A DNA stretch of 64,000 nucleotides, taken from the NCBI GenBank assembly GCA_032821775.1, contig JAVLRN010000010.1:124001-188000 (forward strand), written 5' to 3'. Below the pieces are notes generated by a model. That model made no database searches and was not told the origin of the DNA. It saw only the letters and a program-made list of their open reading frames with translations. This stretch comes from Sanguinoderma infundibulare (taxonomy: Eukaryota; Basidiomycota; Agaricomycetes; Polyporales; Polyporaceae). Shown in pieces: positions 25,980 through 37,303 of the stretch (the stretch's first letter is position 1; every line of letters begins with the position of its first letter). The position numbers and the translations under genes were made by a program.

Positions 25980-26294
25980 ATTACAGCTGCTTTCAGAACG
26001 ATATAGGCCCTCTGGAAAAACACTCGTTCAGGTCGGCTAGACAGCCAACGTCGATGGACACCTGGCCCCCAGTCCCTAGCCGGGCGCTGTGCCGACCGCG
26101 CTGGGCGGTCGGCTTTTTGGGTCCATTGGGGTGTCCGACTGACAGATCGGGTTCCCGTCGACGTCGGCGCGGCGTCCCGCTGGGAACTGGGGCCAGGGCA
26201 CCGGAGCGTCTGGAGCTCCCATCGACGTTGGCTGTCTAGCCGACCTGGACGAATTTTTGCCGAGAGGGCCTATCGATCTGAAAACAGCTGCAAT
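25980..26294. mobile_element. 315 bp foldback (MITE-like) element with long inverted arms
   Basis: The two halves are inverted copies of each other. The best block is a perfect 29-nt inverted repeat, 26029-26057 against 26219-26247 (both carry GGTCGGCTAGACAGCCAACG in arm orientation). Pairing continues outward with few mismatches (ATAGGCCCTCT; CAGCTG near both ends) and inward (CCTGGCCCC, then imperfect GC-rich pairing). No coding capacity. No clear target-site duplication was found, so the outer limits are approximate. Size and structure suit a non-autonomous DNA transposon; a long hairpin precursor is the alternative. Confidence 0.75.
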
Positions 26295-26951
26295 TGACGG
26301 TAAGTGGTTTTCTTGAACATGTTCGTCGCCGTCGAGGGTAGTGCCAGAACGCTGAGACGAAGTCGGCGGTCCTACAATTATATTGCCACGTGGAAAAGGC
26401 GCCTAACCGTGCCCTTCGACAGCTCGAACCCCGGCCGTCGTCTCTTTTGACCTTCAAAGCTTCAAATTGTTCAAGCGACTTGATACGCATAACAACTGTC
26501 CTATGCTGCGTTAGGCGCAACCTCGTGTGTACCCTTGGCTTTCAATTCCAAAAAAAAAACTGATCTGACTGAGGCTGTAATGAAAGAGTTGTGCTGACCA
26601 ACTGCCAGAGAATATATTGGATTGACGGACTCGCTCGCTCCGAGTCCCCTTCCACCTTGTGCACCGATAGAAATATATTTTCATCGGCAATTTCCACGGG
26701 CAAGGTTATACAGGTCACATATGAGCTTACCATCTGACTCATTCTGACGCATCACAACGGTCGGAGCATCCTGGCTGTCTCCCAAGGCTCCGAGTCGACT
26801 CGAGCGACATGGAGCTCAGCGACGAAAGTGCTGATCAGCTGCCGTATCGTTTCTAACAAGGTGCTGTGTATCAAGTAAATAAAAAACAATCCGTGTGATT
26901 TGTTGCTCAACATTCTCGTACACTAGAGGGCAACTTGACAAGAGCCCAATG

Positions 26952-27873
26952 CTACTCCTCCCTGGCCAGTTTCATCTCGATGTGCGGCAGCCACTCGTAC
27001 ACCCCGAGTTCCAAATAACGCCTCCCAATCCCCACCAGAACAATGTCCTCTAGCGCTATCCTCTCAGGCCCTGGTACCGGATGCAAGTCCTCGTCGCAGC
27101 CCATCGTCTTCCGAGTCTCCTTCTGAAACACGCAGAGCGGTAACATCGAGGTCAGGACGTTTGTGTCGAGCAAAGAGCGCACAGCTGACGTACCTCGTTA
27201 ATCCACCAGCTCAAAAACTGCTCCGCAGTGAGTTGCAGGAGCCGCCCAAAGGTGATGCACTTGTGTCCGCCTTCGTCCTTAAGCACCGGATATGAAGGCT
27301 GCTCTACCAACGACCCTTGCCACTAGAGTGCAAACAAACCCAGCACTCAATACAAGCCGAACCCATATACTGGACAGGAACATCACGAACCTCGTCTCCA
27401 ATCCCTGCAATGCGAACCGTGGGCCCCTTTACCGCGTTGCATACGCACACGTCGCACCAGTCTACCACGGCACGGAGCGCCTCGATGCTGATCTGGGCCT
27501 CGCTCCACATATAGCCATGGTCGTCGGGGCCCTTCTCTACCCAAGTGATTTCGATCTCGCTGAGTGGGATCCCGCGCCGCCCCTTGGACCAGACCCCGAG
27601 CATGGACTGCCTGTCGAGCTCCGTACCCCGGACGACTGAAATGGCTGGTGGCTCAGGTGATTCGCCGCCGCAGGTGTGGACTTCCCAAACGTGCATGCTC
27701 TCTTCCCCATCGTGGTTGGCCGAGGACTCGATCGGGTCGTCCGCTTCGCTGCGCTCCGAACGCCTGGGTAGTACAATGTCCATCATGAATTCGAGGGGTA
27801 ACTCCAGATGAGGGCTTGCTTCTTCTGGGTCGACAGTGAAGACAGTCATCAAAGGGAGCATATCGTGTTGCAT
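26952..27873 (-). CDS. unrecognised small protein, family member 1
   Basis: I do not recognise this protein. Three exons: a first one of about 177 residues starting MQHDMLPLMTVFTVDPEEAS, an intron of about 42 nt after ECW, an exon PSYPVLKDEGGHKCITFGRL to WWINE, then an intron and a last exon starting KETRKTMGCDEDLHP and ending WLPHIEMKLAREE. About 270 residues, no signal peptide or membrane segment, acidic patches in the N-terminal half and several Cys/Trp residues. The two last exons match in size, intron placement and weak sequence pattern the genes at 35416-36203 and 37304-38307. Cytosolic or nuclear location is likely, function unknown. Gene structure rests on splice signals and frame only. 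Confidence 0.55.
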
Positions 27874-28888
27874 CTTCGTGTCGTGGCCGAGTGGTTACGA
27901 AGCTGGACGTGGTTCTGAGCTGAGCTCGAGAGTAGGAATATAGTGGTGGAGTAGAGGAGTGGTGGCTGATGAAGAGCTGGGTTGGATACGTTGTGGCTGC
28001 AGTCGCACTCTTTTAAGGCCACCGGGTGGGCAAAGCGTCCCAACCAAGGTGCGCTTTGTCTGCCAGTGCGCCGACCTGCGAAGCGCATGTCAGTGCCGGT
28101 GGTACGCACGTCCTAATTTTCAGTGCTTTGAGGTCCTTTGCTTTGATGTTATATAGGATCGCTTTGTCAGTGGAGAGCCTTATTGTATGATTGCGACGAA
28201 GGAATTCGGACGTGCAGCTATTGTTACTGGCGTTGTTGGCGTGGCTGTGCCCCGGCGGGATGGTCCATGGAACGACGCCGCTCCGTCAACCAACCACTCT
28301 GCCGCGATCCTCGCGTGGAAGGTCTCATTCTTGATAGATCTGCGCTACTCATAGACCGTATGTGGCTCCTGGAAGTTCCATGTCTTGGGTGCGTACCGTA
28401 TGAACGACCACTCGCGCTCAGCGTCATTAAAGGCGAGAGCAAGTTCCGGGACAAGCTTGCAGTGGAGAGACGAAGGAAAGCTTGAGGCTGCGCACATGGA
28501 ACTGAATGTCGCTTGCCAAGGTACAGGCGATGAGATCCTACCTTGTAGCGTCATCGAATAGTGAATTAGCCTTCGTCACGAGGATAGAAGAACGAGAAAA
28601 GAGATTTGGCGACACCGGAGTTGAACGTTGAACACTCTTCGAACCCATGCCCAGTCCACAAAGAATAATCAAAAAAGAATACGGTTCAGCAGACCCATGA
28701 AATTGTGTCTGCGAAAACTACGATCAACGCCTATCTCATATCAACGCAAAACAAGACAGAAGGACAAAAGCGACGACCGGAGGATGGTATAAGCTAGATG
28801 AACAAGAAGCAGGGTATCACAAGAGTCGACTCTCAAGGCTCTCCGTTAACGTACATATTGAATGTCCTTCACTACTGAATGTCCGACT
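27874..28888. other. upstream region of the unknown gene; BTB 3' flank
   Basis: Holds a possible TATA element near 28148-28155 (minus) for the unknown gene, a lone tRNA-like A-box motif at 27884-27894 without a B box, and a GTTCAAC pair at 28620-28633. No gene was recognised. Confidence 0.4.
28620..28633. repeat. GTTCAAC pair (reverse orientation)
   Basis: Same motif and orientation as at 25541-25554, here about 260 bp beyond the 3' end of a BTB gene. Confidence 0.65.
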
Positions 28889-30238
28889 TCAGTACTCGTA
28901 CTCGCTCTGAGGAGGAATGGTATGGTCATCATCGTCAGCAATGATGGACGTCGCTAGACGAAGGACAGTCAGTGTATGCGACCGCGGAGACTAGAATCAG
29001 GGTACATACTGTCCTCCTCCGGGTTCCGTTTTCTCCATGTCGTATAGTAATAATCGAACAATGGCCAAACAGGTCTCTAGAAGGGTCATCACGGTCAACA
29101 TCCAATGCTACGGTGAGCAGGGAAGAATACGTACGTCGGATGCTGAGAGGTAGTTGGTCTTCGGTACCCGAGCCTTGACCATGGCGCTCGAGTCGTCGTG
29201 GGCGTACTCGTCTTCCTCGGCGCCTGGGAACTGAACCTTAACCACCAGGAATTAGCGACGACAAGTTCCTGTACCGGTCCAACGCAGGCTCACCGAATAG
29301 ATTGCTTCGGCTACCGCGTCTTCCAAGATCCCCGCGAACTCCTCCAAATCCCACCAGACCTTCCCCGCGCACTTCGAGCACCTCATCGCGCTCTCCACCG
29401 CCGGCCTGACCAGCCTCGCGTCCCTCGTGACGGCCGGGTCCAGCCTCTGCACCAATGCCGCCTCAACGCCGGCCATATACGCGAGCCAATACTCGGGCAC
29501 CTGGATCGTGTCGTACGCCATGCGGTGCCACTTGAGCCGCTTGCCGGGCAGGAGCTTCGCGCATTCCCAGCACTGCCCCAGGAAGCAGAACCGCCTCCAC
29601 TGCATCTGGATCCACCACGGCATGGTGTCGTCTGCGACGCGGGTGACGCTCGCCGCAGCGGCCGCGCACTTCTTCCGGTACTCGAGCAAGCGCACAAGCG
29701 CAGAGCCTTCCGCCATCTCCGACAGCTTCAGCGTGGACGGGATGGGGTGCGGGAGCGTGTAGCGGGCGGCGGCGGCGGCGACGTCGTGCATCCCAGCGAA
29801 GGAGGCGAGGGCGTAGATGACGTACGGATCTCCTTCGAGGTGATCCGGGCGGAGTAGGTAGGGACGCATGCGAGACGCGACGCTCGGAGCGCCGTACTTG
29901 GTCGAGAGCTCGAGGAGAGGGTACACATCGTGGAGTGTGATCGGGGGCTCGGGAATGGGGTAGATGAAACGCAGGAACAGGTCAATGTGTTCACTTGTGT
30001 CTGCGAGAGGGATGACAGGTCGCTGCTTCTTGTGGGGACGAGGAGGAGAGGAAGGCGGAGGAGGGGATTGCGCCAAGGGTATGAGCTCGGAAAGGACGCG
30101 AGATCCTAGGCGTAGGAGCTTTTTGTGGACTCTGAATTCCACGCCGTCGCTTGAGAGCAGTATGATGTCTGCATCACGGCTGTTGAATGGGTCACCCGCG
30201 CGCGTGGTTGAAGTGGAGGTGTGCGAGTAGGCCAACAT
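28889..30238 (-). CDS. BTB/POZ domain protein with acidic, Tyr-rich C-terminal tail
   Basis: Starts MLAYSHTSTSTTRAGDPF. The BTB fold shows DADIILLSSDGVEFRVHKK (the D-x-V/I-F-x-VHK core of BTB domains), RVLSELIPLAQ, a Pro-rich loop (PPPPSSPPRP) and YPLLELSTKYG. BTB domains dimerise and often recruit cullin-3 ligases; the partner here is unknown. The C-terminal half has the EYRKKC motif and a CSKC pair shared with the other BTB genes of the window. Exon 1 ends at 29294; a 57-nt intron sits where the other copies have theirs. Instead of the usual short end, this copy continues through two more exons: FPGAEEDEYAHDD, then RPVWPLFDYYYTTWRKR, ending QSEYEY. About 390 residues. If the intron is retained the protein ends at about 29252 instead. 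Confidence 0.75.
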
Positions 30239-32464
30239 AGTCGCAGAATGGGGGCGGGGGAGGAGCGCATGTGCGGGAGGTAAAGACGCCGCGCTGTCTC
30301 CGAAATATGTAGCCAGGGGTAGCCCGAGGAGAGTCCCGCACGCATGACTGCGCTTCCTTTCTTTCTCGAACGCTAGAGAGACCTGGTTGTCAATTACCTC
30401 ACAGGAAAACGAGTATGCCAAATGGTGGACTCCGCCATGCCGACACGTGTGCGGAGCCAATCCCCACTTTACAGCTTCTTCTCGCGCCGGCAAACGCAAA
30501 CCTTAGACCACAAGCCAGTGCCACGCTATGGTTGGACGTGGGAGCTGAACCAAAACGACTTAGTGGGGAAGGTTAAGTGCGATTTCGCGTACTTGTCGAT
30601 AGAACTTAAAAACACTCACCGCATGGACAGGCGCGGCACGAGATAGCGCCATGGCGTGTGCCCTGCTATTTCCGCGACATTGTCTGTCGCTCGAGGACGG
30701 TCTCCGAGCTTAGAGCGAAGGCCCAGCCGCCAGATAGCTGCCCTGCTCGAATGGCAAAGGATGGTCAGGTCGTACTAGGATTCACAGCAGGATGGCACCC
30801 ACAAAGGATAGCCATGCGGTCTAGAAGCCAGATGGGGGCGCCTGATGACACACCTGCAGCACACGAGAGGCACGCAGAAGGCACTCGTGCGTTCCATGGC
30901 GGAGACACGGGCGCGAGCACTAAGCTGAGTGTCGCGGATCGCAAACGATCAGCGACGCAGCGCGTTCGGCGCGACGGCGGGTGTAGCGTCCGTACGTAAA
31001 AGCACGACTGACGGAGGTCGTCAAAGAACGTCCATGGCAGCAAGCTCAACGTCATTGTTGTGAAAAGGAAGGAGACCGGACGGGTCTCACTGCGCAGATC
31101 ATCGCGCCGTCGCGGGACGATTACATATCGAAGCTCGAAGCCTTGTCACAATTTGCGCTCAACACCATTTTGGGCTCCTTCGGAACCATTATGGCGATCA
31201 AAGTTGCGATAACAGATGACATTTCTCGACGAGATCTGCAAGATCTGCGGTACGCATATGCCGTCAGCGACTCACGGCCGCCGCGCGACCCCGAGCAAGC
31301 ACAGAAGCTAGGACGTACGTCTCAGCCTCTGCCCGCCACTGAAGGGCGAGACTTGTGAGGGAAAATAGTCCTGCATATCAACCTAGTTGTAGCGTCGGTC
31401 CACTGGGATGGCCGCATGAATCGTGGATACTTACCTGAGTGGCCCAAGATGACTGACGTTGGGAATCCAAACTAAAGACGGCGGAATTGTCCATGATCAT
31501 AGAAACGTCGAAGGATTGCAATTCTAAGAATTGCTACGGAAGCGTCGTCCGGGTGTATATGACTTGCTGCCATCCCGTCGAAGGTCTTGTTAGGGTGCAT
31601 GGCGCCCGTCACCAACATGTTCAACGTGGAAACAATCGCGCAATGACATACAGAGGAAGCCATAGGCGTCAGCGCGATCAGATACTTCTGACCTCGGCAT
31701 CGGACGCATACAAGTGGACCCAGACATAGACACGCCGTTGTCCGTATCTGGAATGCAGGTAAACGCCAGAAGCCAAAACCACACAAACTGCATTCGTAAC
31801 AGGTACATTAATCGCTCTCGCTGCAGTCAGCCCCGAGGAAAATAATTCTCTCTCCACACGGTCTCCATTGCAGCCTGAGGCAGCTCAAGGAGGTTGGGAC
31901 AATATACGCTGTACGAACTCTGACGCCATCAGCGTTGCTGTGATAACACAGTGGTAGTTCAAACGCATGTGCGTGCCCCACGTGCCCCATACAGCGCATC
32001 ATGGTGCACGAGCATAAAGGCAGTGCTCATGAACATGCTAGTGCTTGCTCACTACGCGATATCCCTTCGCTGGTCACGGACCAGTTTTCATGGCATAGAT
32101 TGGGAGAGACGAACGGAGCAAAAGGGCACCACTCACCAGGAGCCATGTGAACACGCAGTAAGCTCGGCCCTGTGCATTTGGAAGTCACTTCGTGCAGCTG
32201 TAATCCCACCTCCCCCTACAATAATAAATGAACACCATCATACCAAAGACATCATTTAATGCAGCTCACCGCCACGAATGCAGATACAAAGGCGTCGGGG
32301 AGCAAAAGGGCGGGATACGAGGTGGGGGTCAAAGTTGGGTTTGACGCCGAGCGTGCAGCGGGCGCGGGAATAACCGAGTGCGAGTTGCTGTCGGGACGGC
32401 TGTCAGGGACAGCTGCTCCTTGTCGTCTCTTCCTTCTCGACCCCGTCTCTTCTCGTCGCCCACC
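30239..32464. other. 2.2 kb without a recognised gene
   Basis: The part next to 30238 should be the promoter of the BTB gene. Beyond it only short frames without family motifs or consistent splicing were found; one at 31143-31358 (+) was read and left unassigned. No repeat or RNA gene was detected. Confidence 0.4.
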
Positions 32465-33167
32465 ATGGATATTTCGTTTGCGTCGATCTGGAACGGCTGT
32501 GCTTGTTGCCGCAGACACCACAACCGCACGCTCCATCGTGAAGATCAAGGTTGACGCGTGACGACGACCAGATCAAGGTCTTCGGCCCTCACTGGCACCT
32601 CCTCATGGCGTGCTCCGGCGAGCCCTGTGCGTTATACCCAACTCCATTATTTCACGAGATCTAACTTAATGCTTCAGGAGATACTCTCCAATTCGCCGAG
32701 TACGTCGAGAGTAACGCCCGCCTCTACTACATCTGCGACGTGTACGGTCCATCCTCCCTCCACCGCTTCATGAGTTCGTCGTACCCTTCGGCTTCCCTTC
32801 GCTCGCGTAAATCATATGCTGTCAACATCCTTGTCGGCGTGTATGATCCCAGCATGCACAATCCCCACCTGTACTGGCCCATAGACTACCTCGGGCCTGA
32901 CCGAGGTGTTGGCAGCTCACGGCTATGGCCTATACTTCGCCCTCAATTTGCTGAAATGGTCAGTAGTCGTCGCTTTCTTCCACCATCCGAGCACATGCGC
33001 TTATACCGTCATATTGAAGCTACCACGACCCTGAACCATCGGTGGAAGAGGGTTTTGTCACCCTCAAGAGATGTATCCACGAGGTTGCAAAGCGATTGGT
33101 TGTGACCCCGGAGAGGTGCAAGGCCAAGATTTTGGATAAGGATGGGGTGCGAGAGGCTGAGATATAA
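32465..33167 (+). pseudogene. PRE1: proteasome beta-4 (PSMB2/Pre1-type) pseudogene, frameshifted
   Basis: Clear remains of the 20S core beta-4 subunit in three frames: AVLVAADTTTARSIVKIK, DQIKVFGPHWHLLMACSGEP, then across a normal intron (about 32625-32677) GDTLQFAEYVESNARLYYI, NILVGVYDPSM, HLYWPIDYLG, LTEVLAAHGYGLYFALNLL, and after another intron HDPEPSVEEGFVTLKRCIHE ending DKDGVREAEI. The frame changes near 32490, at about 32559 (one extra base creating a TGA) and near 32896, none explained by introns. Introns are kept, so it arose by DNA duplication, not retroposition. An essential intact copy must exist elsewhere. Assembly error is a possible but less likely explanation, because neighbouring genes read cleanly. 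Confidence 0.85.
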
Positions 33168-34061
33168 GCGTGTATTGGACGTTTGTTCTTTGTCATGAGT
33201 AGTGGCACTCCCATCCTTTGTTCCTGTCTCTATCTAATCGTTCATTCAGGTCCTTGTATTGTAGCAATAATATGGAACATCGCATCCATCATCCAATTTT
33301 CTCCAGCTCTTGACGTTCGCGTCTTCAGAAAGATGCTGCAAATACGCGGCTCTCGCAATCGTTGAGCTTCTCATCTCGACGCCGCTGGTCAAATACGGAA
33401 GTGACAGCTGATCTCGGAGCATTTACAGAACTTCATCGTGCCGACAGTCTTGCGGTACCTCACCGAAAAGCGCTTAGCATAGTTGAACCCGGCTGAGGTA
33501 CCGTGTCCTTATGTATATCCATTCGTCTTGAGTTCAGCCTTATTCAGCAGTGCTTCCTTCCCGACGTTAGTAAGAACATGGGAGAGTGGCAAATGTGCTG
33601 CGGCAGCTCAGCCATCGATGTCGTCTGCGGCAAGCCGCTCATCCAAGCCAAGAAGACGGCTCCTTATGGGCTCAGGTCATCTCGTTTTACTACACTCCCC
33701 AACCCCGGAAACCCACGCTAGGCGCCTCCAACCTCGACTTTGTACATGTCTGGACCGAACTTCCCAGTTGGTATCGTGGTCGAAGCAATTCGTCGCACAG
33801 GAGTCAATGTATGACCTCGTGTACTGTACGATGAAAGGTAGGTCTTGATTGTGAGCAAGCTTGCGCAGACGACACATCTCACTTCTGATCAGGTCGTGAT
33901 TGGTCACTCTTTGTGCGCTTGGCCAGGCGATGTGCCCTGTACTTGAGGTTTGACGGTGCGTTCTCCTGGTGCTGCAGCGATGCCGCAGTTCCTTCGGTCC
34001 CCATACTTAAGCCTCCGCATCGTCCCCAGCATGCTGAGCGTACCAACGTTTCGCCAACACC
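33168..34061. other. gene-poor stretch before a BTB gene
   Basis: Three overlapping plus-strand frames at 33483-33850 might be an eroded gene, but no family is visible. The end nearest 34062 should hold the BTB promoter. Confidence 0.35.
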
Positions 34062-35063
34062 ATGTCCGACTTGAGTCAACCAAACCCTCCCATGCTTCAC
34101 CACGACTCCGCGATCGGTGACTTGATCATCCGCACCGCTGACGGTGTCAACTTTCATGTCCACAAGGACGTCATATGCAGGGCGTCTCCCGTCTTCGAGA
34201 CCGTGCTCTCCCTTCCCCAATCCCGCTCGTCCACCCACAAGGCCAAACCCGTCGTCGACGTGCAGGAGGATAGCGCCGTTTGGGAAAACATCATCCCTCT
34301 CTGCTATTTCTCCGCCGTCCCCACTCACCTCGACGACCTCGACCTCATCCACTCTCTCCTGGAAGCCGGCCGGAAGTACGAAGCGAAGGCGATCGTCGAC
34401 TGTGTGCGCCAGGCGCTGCAGCTCCCAAAGTTCGCGAAGGACCAGGCGCTCAGTGTCTATGCGCTCGCCTGCGCGTACGACCTGGACGACATTGCGCGTA
34501 TCGCGGCCATGCACACTCTCGCGCTCCCGGTATACCTCGACTTCCCCAAGGAGCTGAACCTCATCTCCCTCCACTCGTATCACGCGCTGTCCGTGTACCG
34601 GAAAAGGTGCGGCATTGCTGCTTGCGCTGTCACCGGTCTCGACAAGCGAGTAGAGCCGAATTGGGTTTGGCAGTCGGAACGCGCGAGGTCCAGTCTTCAA
34701 GTAAAGTGCATAAATGACAAGACGTGTAGAAAAGACGCGTGGATCTCGTCGTACAACTATAGCTTTGTGTATCGCCGCGCCTGGGCAGAGTACTTCGAGG
34801 ACCTTACCCGGACCCTGGAATTCCAACCGGACGCAGGGCAGGCGCGGTGCGCCTCTCGGCTGGAATCCGTCATCCGGTCCGCTTGGGGATGCACCGAGTG
34901 CATGCGCACGATCTACAACGACGTCGATAGGCTCTCCGAGATGGTGGAGGCGGAAATACAGAAAGCAATTGCGGGTGTACGTCCGTAGTTTCTTTTTTGC
35001 GCATTAGCTTCGATACTTACTGATTCAACTGCCGTATAGGTGGAGCTGGAAATTTCGAAGTGA
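34062..35063 (+). CDS. BTB/POZ domain protein
   Basis: Two exons. Starts MSDLSQPNPPMLHHDSAIGD; the BTB core is DLIIRTADGVNFHVHKDVIC followed by SPVFETVLSLPQS, then ENIIPLCYFS and LLEAGRKYEAKAIVDCVRQA, the helical end of the fold. The C-terminal half contains ALSVYALACAYDLDDIARIA, VYRKRCGIAACAV and GCTECMRTIYNDVDRLSEM, giving a conserved Cys and a CxxC shared with the neighbours. A 63-nt intron (34977-35039) precedes a last exon of seven codons (VELEISK). About 312 residues. A dimerisation or ubiquitin-ligase adaptor role is inferred from the domain only. Confidence 0.85.
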
Positions 35064-35415
35064 AAAAAGGTTCTTGGTGCACCTGGCCAATGGGGGAAGT
35101 TGCGATAATCAGGTAGTTGAATCCAATCATTGCCAGAATAAGGGGCTAATTTTTCTTTATAGCGACCCACCCCACCGCACAATGTACATGTACTTATATC
35201 TCGTTCTCGCGTTGTCACCCCGAATGACTACAGCGTCACGCAATCTATTATTCTCGGTATACAAGTCCAACTTGAACATTTTGAATGCCTCAGCGACTCG
35301 ACCTCAGAAGCCACTGTCCCGACACCACGCTCTCCCAGACCTGATGTCGGAGCCAAAGTTAGACAATCAGGCGTTGGCAAGGCCAGGCCTGGGCTGCCCC
35401 ACACGTATCTCTGCG
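35064..35415. other. convergent intergenic region
   Basis: Between the BTB 3' end (+) and the unknown gene 3' end (-). Part of it (35367-35415) keeps an open frame matching the expected C-terminus of that gene family. Confidence 0.45.
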
Positions 35416-36203
35416 TCAGGGTAGAAGTAGACATACCCGCGCTTGTTTGGCTTCGTCCTTCGGATCCCGGTATACCAGATACACATAACCGAAGCCTCGG
35501 TTCTCCATGTGCTCCATAGCGTTGTATCTGAGTTCCCCTCTCCCCAACTGGCTGGAGGGACATTGGCCTGTGACGCATAGCGGTGAGCATAACCACGCGG
35601 GTCGCGAAGAAAAATTGGGCTGCATACCATATACCTTTGGAAGTGGTTAAACTGTAGAGCGATCATGTTGGAAAGGATATCCCTCATGCTAAGATGTGGG
35701 CCATATACCCATCCTTCACGTGTGAAGGCGGAGTCGGAACTGCCAAGCTGCATACCGATGCATTTATGAGCTTGAATAGCAGGAAAAGCTCTAAATGAAC
35801 ACGCACATAAGCCCTAGCCGCGACTGCTTCAGCCTCGTCGAAGTCGTTCAAAACCAGTTGGTCAAGATTGACGTTGTTGGCCAGCCTGATATGGTTCGGT
35901 AGCTGGTCCCGAACATGCGATGCCATGAGAGCGTCAAAATTGATCAGCTTATTCCAGATGTCGCGCGATGTTGCGTTGCCTGGCCGATTAGCACCGTTAA
36001 AAACCTCGAGGTCCACACACTCGCAGATTTGGAGGCCCTTGTTGCCGTGCACGTCGTAGAGGGGTATATACCACGTGTCGTCCGGGTCTCCGAGTAGGGG
36101 TAGCGGTGCTGGGGTAGGTACATTGAAAGTACCTGGTTGAACGTGAGGTCAGGCATCATACAAGACTTCAGAAATCCGAACACGAACCGGTAGGCTGAGC
36201 CAT
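35416..36203 (-). CDS. unrecognised small protein, family member 2, possibly frameshifted
   Basis: Unknown protein of about 190 residues. A five-codon first exon (MAQPT) is followed by an intron of about 52 nt with a CTGAC branch site, then GTFNVPTPAPLPLLGDPDD and DTWYIPLYDVHGNKGLQICE. A phase-0 intron follows AAARAY, then LGSSDSAFTREGWVYGPHLS to FNHFQR, and a last exon with MENRGFGYVYLVYRDPKDE. As annotated it ends KQARVCLLLP at 35416, but the neighbouring frame continues to about 35367 with a stretch that resembles the last residues of the relatives, pointing to a one-base shift late in the gene. A TATA element lies 95 bp upstream. No signal peptide or membrane segment. Confidence 0.5.
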
Positions 36204-37303
36204 GGTTCGAGAGTGTAATACAGTATAGGAAGCAGGAATACGAAGACTGCGATCGGAGAGGGAAAAGGAGACGTTGATGGTCGAGTACAACGGCGGGGTA
36301 TATATACTCATCGCCGGGCGGGAGACAACCTCAACAGTGCCGATACCTGCCGAGGAGGCGAGACGTGGCGGTGCGCTTTGTATATTCTTTGGGTAGTTTG
36401 CCGAAGCTACTCGCCGCCCAGTACCGCTTTGGGAGGCCAATCATGACGTTCCAGCTACCACAACAGAGGGATGTGCTTCGCTACATGATACTGTAAATGT
36501 CAACGTTTCTTTGGCCTGTGAGGCGTTTTGTGCCAAAGCACAGGAAGTTTGTCCTTGTGAGGAAACAGCCTGCTTACCCATCGTGCCATAGCAGCGTAGC
36601 AAGGACATCTATGCTTTGCCCAATTTGTGTCGGAAGGAGCGGCGGCGTCGGGGCTGATCCATTGTCCCAGTGACCAAACGATACGGCCGGCGAATCGCGG
36701 GGATCCACAGCACTGACTATGAAGCGGTAGCGGCATTCAAGGCTCCAACAATAACTCAGAGTCTGCCGAAAAAACACGCCTGCATCGTCAAACTAAGCAA
36801 CAAGTACTTGTGTCTTTGTTCAGGCGCTTCTCGGGGCTGAGTGGTTATGTAAGTCCCCTCGGCTGGGCAGCAATCGCGACCCAATTAGTCGGCCTTCAAA
36901 ACGGTTTTGGGGAGCTTTACGAGACCTCTCCACGTGTCAAACCAATACGGGGAACTCGGGAGGGCCCGAGACACAATCCGGACCAACAGACCCTCCGAGC
37001 CACCGAATTCGGTCCAGCCCAATTTACGACCTTGGCAATTACTGGTCGGAACAGGGATTTCCATGAATCATAGGGGGTCCTGTTCGAAGACGAGTCAGAG
37101 CATGCCAATGCGCGCTGGTCACAATAACCAGAAATGGAGGTGATTGTAACTTTTCTGCCGCCGCGCTATGCCAGTACCATGCCACAACTCGTGTCCAAAG
37201 CGTTGAACATCAGAGGCGGAAAGAGGAACAATGAAGCGGTGCCAAATAATGCTCGACGTGTGATTGATATATCGCATTGTGGTGTCCTCCCGCTATCCAC
37301 GTC
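36204..37303. other. promoter of unknown gene, then empty stretch
   Basis: Includes a strong TATATATA at 36299-36306. From 36400 to 37300 there are only short motif-free frames. Confidence 0.4.
36299..36306 (-). promoter_or_regulatory. TATA box of the unknown gene at 35416-36203
   Basis: TATATATA lies about 95 bp upstream of the minus-strand ATG at 36203, a normal fungal distance. Confidence 0.55.

Larger units (their letters stand above)
25470..26951. other. gene-free stretch with transporter B promoter and foldback element
   Basis: The first few hundred bases should be the transporter B promoter, including the GTTCAAC pair at 25541-25554. The foldback element at 25980-26294 follows. From 26300 to 26950 only short frames without motifs were seen. 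Confidence 0.5.

Noticed and set aside
27884..27894. TGGCCGAGTGG, a perfect tRNA A-box-like motif
   Set aside because: No B box (GGTTCGANTCC-like) follows within 100 bp and the flanks do not fold as a tRNA; it is probably leader sequence of the adjacent gene.
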